Shown here piece after piece: positions 14,316 through 18,372 of a DNA stretch of 18,372 nucleotides; within the stretch, counting starts at the first letter, position 1, and each line of letters opens with the position of its first letter. The notes under the pieces were generated by a model. It saw only the letters and a program-made list of their open reading frames with translations, ran no database searches and was not told the DNA's origin. Position numbers and translations under genes: made by a program. This DNA comes from JAWVZH01 sp033722295 (GTDB taxonomy: Bacteria; Bacteroidota; Bacteroidia; Chitinophagales; Saprospiraceae): contig JAWVZH010000049.1 of NCBI GenBank assembly GCA_033722295.1, positions 1 to 18,372 of the forward strand, given 5' to 3'.

Positions 14316-17240
14316 ATGAGAATTTTTACTTCGCTTGGTATTATGATTTTGGCGTCAATATCGTTGACGCTGCAAGCCCAGACAGGGGTCATTAGCGGAA
14401 AAGTATTCGATGAGACCAACGGTGAGCCTCTGATGTTTTGTAATGTCCTTGTAGAGGGCTCTTCTATTGGAGCTTCTACCGATCTTGACGGTGTCTATCG
14501 ACTGGAAGGCCTTAAGCCTGGAACTTACACCCTCGTTGCTACCTACATATCTTATGCGGACAAGAAGGTCACAGATGTGGAGGTGAAGGCCAATGATGTG
14601 ACGGTTATCGATATTCCGATGGGAACCTCCTCTCAGACGTTACAGGAAGTCATCGTCACATCTCAGGCATTGAGAAATACAGAAGGGGCCCTAATGACCC
14701 TTCGAAGAAAAGCATTTAGCGTTCAGGATGGCATCTCTTCCCAGGAAATCACCCGATATGGCAGTTCAAATGCTGCCGAGTCTATGAAAAGTGTTACCGG
14801 AGCTTCCGTTATGGGAGGGAAATATGTATTTCTTAGGGGAATCGGTGAACGTTACAACAGTACCACACTGAATAACCAGGTCTTGCCCAGTGTAGATCCT
14901 TATAGAAACGCGGCTCAACTGGACATGATCCCTGCTAATCTTCTGGATAATGTGGTGGCTTCCAAGACTTTTACGCCGGATCAGCCTGGTAATTCCACAG
15001 GTGGTAATCTGAACATAACGACGAAAAGCTTCCCTGAAGAGTTGACCATGTCATTCTCAATGTCGACCAGCTTCAATACCATCAGCAGCTTTAGAGATGA
15101 TTTCCTGACATTTGATGGTGGAGACTATGATTGGTTGGGCTATGATGATGGCACAAGAGATCTACCTGCTCTTTTTGAAGACAGGGAGATACTTCAGATC
15201 AGCAAGGCCAAGAGTGCCGGCATGCTAGAAAGAGACTTGCGGGATCAACGACATCTGATCAGTCGATATAATGAGGCAGCCCATGCTGTCAGTTCTCAAA
15301 TGGCGGCGGACGAAGGCAACAGCTATGTGGATCATGGTGCCAGTTTTGCATTTGGCAACCAGGTGCCGCTGTTCGGCCGGCCGCTGGGTATCATATTCAA
15401 TGTGAGCTATAATAAGTCATACACACATATTGAGGATGGTGATCTGGAGTTCTGGGAGCTGAATACGAGCGAACAGTTTAATAATTACTATGACCTTGTC
15501 GAGGACAGAAGTACTGAAAGTCCTGAAATAGGCGGTATGGTAGGCTTGAGTTACAAGTTGACCGAAAATAACAAGATATCATTTAGTGGTATCTATAATC
15601 ACAACACGCAGAAATCCGCCAATTATGTGATCGGGGACTACCCAGGTAAGATATCAGGGCAGAAATTATATGAGTCACGGTATTTGTCATTCATCGAGAG
15701 GGATATCCGAAGCTATCAGCTTAAAGGTGAGCACGTATTTCCTAAGCTAAATGATGTCAAGATAGACTGGAATGCTGGTATCATCAATTCGATGCAATTG
15801 GAACCGGATAGCAGAGTTTTTGACAATACGATCACAACCAGGGAAGGTGTGGACGGTGAGGGGAATCCAACGATAGATACTTTCTATGCTATAAGTAAAT
15901 CAGAGTTTTCTTTGCCCTTCCACTTTTGGAGAGACCTGAACGACGAACAAATGAACGGATCACTTGATCTGACGATACCGTTCCTTACCGGATTTGGAAA
16001 GAGCAATAAACTGAAGTTCGGGGCAAGTTATAGCCACAAGGACAGGACATTCGATGAATTTACGCTGGAATACAACAATGTGAACTCATCCTCTACGATG
16101 AACTATATGGGTAATCCTGACGTGTTTTTTAGCCAGGAGAATTTGGGTGTGGTCGATTCTTCAGGAAGGCGTCCTGATGTAGCCTTATATCTGCGAAATT
16201 TTGAAGAAGCCTCTTTGAAAAACAGTTATACTGGATCTGAAACTATTTCTGCTGTCTACGGGATGACCTCATTTGAAATTGGAGACTTCAAGATCATCGG
16301 TGGTGCCAGGGTAGAAAGAACTGATATCCAGGTAGCCAGTCTCGATTCATTTTTCAGAAAAGGAAATATCGAGGTGACCGACATCTTGCCTTCGGTCAAT
16401 TTAATATATAGTCTGACAGACGATATCAATCTACGAGCAGCCTATACTCAGACGCTGGCAAGACCCAATATGAGGGAACTGGCGCCATTTTCCTCCTTTG
16501 ACAGGGGGACTGATATCAGGGTTACGGGTAACCCTGGATTGGATAGAACGAATATCGAGAACTTTGACCTGAGGGCCGAGTGGTACCCGAAACCGGGAGA
16601 ACTACTGGCGGTCAGTGGTTTTTATAAGAGATTCGAGAATCCCATAGTTCGCGCCTTCAATCCTCGTGTGGCGAATAATGAAATTTTCATCGTTAACGTG
16701 GATGAAGCCGAGGTTTATGGAGTCGAGTTCGAAGTAAGGAAATCATTAGACTTCATCGGCGGAGGATTCTTTGAACATACCAGGGTGATCTCAAACCTCT
16801 CCCTGATCCAGTCATTTGTGGATATTCCAGGCCATCCAGATAGCACTGATACCGAGCAATGGCTGATCGATCAATATAATCCTGATAAAGGATTTACGAG
16901 GCCATTCCAGGGTCAAAGTCCCTTTATTGTCAATGCGGCACTGAATTATGCTAATCCTGACATCGGGCTTGATGCCTTGTTGGCCTTCAACGTATTTGGC
17001 AGACGACTGACACTGAATAATGGTGGTCAAAGTCCAGACTTCTACGAGGAACCGATACCTCAACTTGATTTTTCAATAAGCAAGACTATCGGCGACAATA
17101 TAAAGTTGAGATTTTCGGCGAGAAACATTCTGGATGCTGATTACGAACAGACCCTTTCACGAGGAGATGATTCAAGGGTTGTGGAGCGAAGAGAGCGTGG
17201 GGTCACCTTCGGCTTCGGTGTCACCTATAGCATTAACTAA
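14316..17240 (+). CDS. TonB-dependent outer-membrane receptor with CarboxypepD_reg-like N-terminal domain
   Basis: The product is 974 residues. A signal peptide spans about 1-22 (MRIFTSLGIMILASISLTLQAQ). Residues ~24-105 are a carboxypeptidase-regulatory-like beta sandwich (GVISGKVFDETNGEPL ... DLDGVYRLEGLKPGTYTL). A possible TonB-box region follows (LQEVIVTSQA). The plug is at about 125-235 with conserved blocks RYGSSNAAESMKSVTGAS, KYVFLRGIGERYNSTTLN and ASKTFTPDQPGNSTGGNLNI. The rest is the 22-strand barrel, including AAYTQTLARPNMRELAPF and a C-terminal strand GVTFGFGVTYSIN. The plug wording matches a Bacteroidota receptor family distinct from SusC/RagA, and no SusD gene is nearby. It should import a substrate across the outer membrane using TonB-ExbBD energy. 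The upstream acidic secreted protein is the natural partner candidate. The substrate is not deducible from sequence. Size and motif order are complete, with no sign of damage. Confidence 0.93.
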   Translation: MRIFTSLGIMILASISLTLQAQTGVISGKVFDETNGEPLMFCNVLVEGSSIGASTDLDGVYRLEGLKPGTYTLVATYISYADKKVTDVEVKANDVTVIDIPMGTSSQTLQEVIVTSQALRNTEGALMTLRRKAFSVQDGISSQEITRYGSSNAAESMKSVTGASVMGGKYVFLRGIGERYNSTTLNNQVLPSVDPYRNAAQLDMIPANLLDNVVASKTFTPDQPGNSTGGNLNITTKSFPEELTMSFSMSTSFNTISSFRDDFLTFDGGDYDWLGYDDGTRDLPALFEDREILQISKAKSAGMLERDLRDQRHLISRYNEAAHAVSSQMAADEGNSYVDHGASFAFGNQVPLFGRPLGIIFNVSYNKSYTHIEDGDLEFWELNTSEQFNNYYDLVEDRSTESPEIGGMVGLSYKLTENNKISFSGIYNHNTQKSANYVIGDYPGKISGQKLYESRYLSFIERDIRSYQLKGEHVFPKLNDVKIDWNAGIINSMQLEPDSRVFDNTITTREGVDGEGNPTIDTFYAISKSEFSLPFHFWRDLNDEQMNGSLDLTIPFLTGFGKSNKLKFGASYSHKDRTFDEFTLEYNNVNSSSTMNYMGNPDVFFSQENLGVVDSSGRRPDVALYLRNFEEASLKNSYTGSETISAVYGMTSFEIGDFKIIGGARVERTDIQVASLDSFFRKGNIEVTDILPSVNLIYSLTDDINLRAAYTQTLARPNMRELAPFSSFDRGTDIRVTGNPGLDRTNIENFDLRAEWYPKPGELLAVSGFYKRFENPIVRAFNPRVANNEIFIVNVDEAEVYGVEFEVRKSLDFIGGGFFEHTRVISNLSLIQSFVDIPGHPDSTDTEQWLIDQYNPDKGFTRPFQGQSPFIVNAALNYANPDIGLDALLAFNVFGRRLTLNNGGQSPDFYEEPIPQLDFSISKTIGDNIKLRFSARNILDADYEQTLSRGDDSRVVERRERGVTFGFGVTYSIN

Positions 17241-17294
17241 AATTTCTATACCACTTGTGGTGTGAGATAAAGATTTCTTAACCAAGCGCAGTTG

Positions 17295-17326
17295 GCCTCT
17301 CTGGATCTTTCAGGGGGGCTTTTTTT
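17295..17326 (+). terminator. Intrinsic terminator after the TonB receptor gene
   Basis: GCCTCTCTG (17295-17303) pairs with CAGGGGGGC (17311-17319) as nine pairs including two G-T wobbles, with a 7-base loop, followed at once by seven T's (17320-17326) and ATTT. It lies 55 bases after the receptor stop. Confidence 0.85.
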
Positions 17327-17414
17327 ATTTAAATGGTTTTGTAGGCAATTCCATGGCGTCCGAGGGTAAATTATATTGTTGACTTGTCATCCTCAAAATC
17401 CATCTTTCATACTC

Positions 17415-18212
17415 CTAATCTCCCATCAACATATCTCCAAGTCCACCCAGTACTGATCCCTCGCCTTTGTTGCGGCCCTTACCATATCCGGGGGCGTGAG
17501 AGATCACTCGGTCAGCCAACCGGCTGAAAGGTAATGTTTGGATCCATACCTTGCCTGGTCCGATCAGGCTAGCAAAAAACAGGCCTTCTCCACCAAAGAG
17601 CATGTTCTTGACGCCCTTGACGTACACGATATCATAGTCAATATCCTGTGTAAAACCCATGAGGCAACCGGTGTCGACTCTGAGATGTTCTCCAGGACCC
17701 AATTGTCGCTCTACAATAGTACCACCTCCATGCATAAACGCCATACCGTCACCTTCGAGTTTTTGCATGATGAAACCTTCTCCACCGAAAAATCCGCGTC
17801 CCAGTCGTTTGGAAAATTCGATGCCTACACTTACGCCTTGTGCCGCGCAGAGAAATGCATCTTTCTGGCAGATGACCTTGCCCTGATGCTGGATGAGGTC
17901 CAGGGCAATTATCTTACCGGGATATGGAGAAGCGAAAGAAGCTGTTTGCTTGCCTTCCCCTATATGGGTGTAGGCAGTCATGAATAATTTCTCACCGGTC
18001 AAAAGCCGCTTTCCGGCGGAAAACACCTTGCCCCAGACACCGTCTCCTTCCTGTCCGCTACCATCACCAAAAATGGTCTTCATTTCGATGTCCTCGTCCA
18101 TCATGAGCATACTTCCGGGCTCGGCGATCACAGTTTCATACGGATCCAACTCGATCTCTACGAACTGCATTTCCTCTCCAAAGATCTTATAATCTATTTT
18201 GTGTGAATTCAT
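17415..18212 (-). CDS. TIGR00266/AIM24 family protein
   Basis: The product is 265 residues, typical for the family. The N-terminal YKIFGEEMQFVEIELDPYETVIAEPGSMLMMDEDIEM and the glycine-rich central blocks (FFGGEGFIMQKLEGDGMAF, HGGGTIVERQLGPGE) are characteristic. The C-terminal NMLFGGEGLFFASLIGPGKVWIQTLPF and the tail SVLGGLGDMLMGD fit as well. The fold is a beta sandwich with pseudo-threefold repeats, related to the TRAP-like fold. Yeast AIM24 is a mitochondrial inner-membrane protein; the bacterial role is unknown. There is no signal peptide, so it is probably cytoplasmic or membrane-associated. It is convergent with the TonB receptor. Upstream on the - strand, TATATTTT (about 18226-18233) is a one-mismatch -7 box but lacks a TTG partner. 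Confidence 0.92.
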   Translation of the reverse strand: MNSHKIDYKIFGEEMQFVEIELDPYETVIAEPGSMLMMDEDIEMKTIFGDGSGQEGDGVWGKVFSAGKRLLTGEKLFMTAYTHIGEGKQTASFASPYPGKIIALDLIQHQGKVICQKDAFLCAAQGVSVGIEFSKRLGRGFFGGEGFIMQKLEGDGMAFMHGGGTIVERQLGPGEHLRVDTGCLMGFTQDIDYDIVYVKGVKNMLFGGEGLFFASLIGPGKVWIQTLPFSRLADRVISHAPGYGKGRNKGEGSVLGGLGDMLMGD

Positions 18213-18320
18213 TGCTTGTGGTTTTTCCGAAAATATAAAAAAGGTCTCTTGGTGGCTTAAAATTGACGACGGAGAGCTTTGGAAAATCGATGAAGATCAA
18301 AAAATTTCGTAATGATCTCT

Positions 18321-18372
18321 ACCCTCCAAGGGTGATGGGACCCTCCAAGGGTGATGGGACCCTCCAAGGGTG
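18321..18372. repeat. 19-bp tandem repeats running off the window end
   Basis: The unit ACCCTCCAAGGGTGATGGG occurs at 18321-18339 and 18340-18358. A third copy starts at 18359 and is cut by the window edge after 14 bases. The copies are identical as far as seen. Each unit holds a small dyad ACCCT-CCA-AGGGT. The length is not a multiple of three, and the array lies more than 100 bases upstream of the AIM24-family start, so it appears non-coding. Confidence 0.9.

Noticed and set aside
17250..17261. ACCAC-TT-GTGGT dyad after the TonB receptor
   Set aside because: The two-base loop cannot close and the stem is short; the clear terminator lies at 17295-17326.
17538..17987. 149-residue + strand frame opposite the AIM24-family gene
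   Set aside because: It is the antisense shadow of a well-recognised family member on the - strand.
18321..18372. CRISPR array
   Set aside because: The repeats are contiguous with no unique spacers, so this is a plain tandem repeat.

Overview
The window looks like a chromosomal stretch from a member of the Bacteroidota, most likely a Saprospiria/Lewinella-like marine or environmental lineage (the rank is my inference). The grounds are four proteins carrying C-terminal sorting domains of the type IX secretion system (T9SS), TAnnTTTG-type promoter -7 boxes, a CarboxypepD_reg-like/TonB-dependent receptor, a PadR-PspC gene pair and a KISTS-type MetRS with a fused C-terminal tRNA-binding domain.

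Region 1 (1-5045, + strand) is a run of secreted-protein genes. It opens with the frameshifted 3' end of a T9SS protein (3-161 in one frame, 149-700 in the next). Two paralogous beta-propeller-like secreted proteins follow (759-2012 and 2002/2014-3450); only the second keeps a T9SS sorting domain. Last is a protein with eight Kazal-like protease-inhibitor repeats and its own sorting domain (3447-5045). The last three genes abut or overlap by a few bases and look like one transcription unit. The region is visibly more AT-rich than the rest of the window.

Region 2 (5046-6507) has a 426-base gap without a convincing gene. It ends in a well-formed promoter with an 8+8 bp inverted repeat over the -33 element, followed by an overlapping padR-pspC pair that probably regulates itself.

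Region 3 (6641-11650) is housekeeping: metG, lnt and a small secreted protein in tightly coupled order, then a separately promoted membrane protein with TPR-like helices. A strong bidirectional terminator separates it from a convergent DJ-1/PfpI gene (11707-12264, - strand).

Region 4 (12494-17240) pairs a very acidic T9SS-secreted protein with a 974-residue TonB-dependent receptor. A perfect 9-bp hairpin lies between them and a terminator follows. There is no SusD gene. The pair is a reasonable candidate for an uncharacterised surface capture/uptake system.

Region 5 holds a TIGR00266/AIM24-family gene (17415-18212, - strand). Behind it, 19-bp tandem repeats begin and run off the end of the window.

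The most interesting items are the Kazal array (two repeats have lost exactly the same pair of cysteines), the paralogue without a sorting signal, the padR operator/leaderless-start arrangement, the receptor/acidic-protein pair and the terminal tandem repeats.
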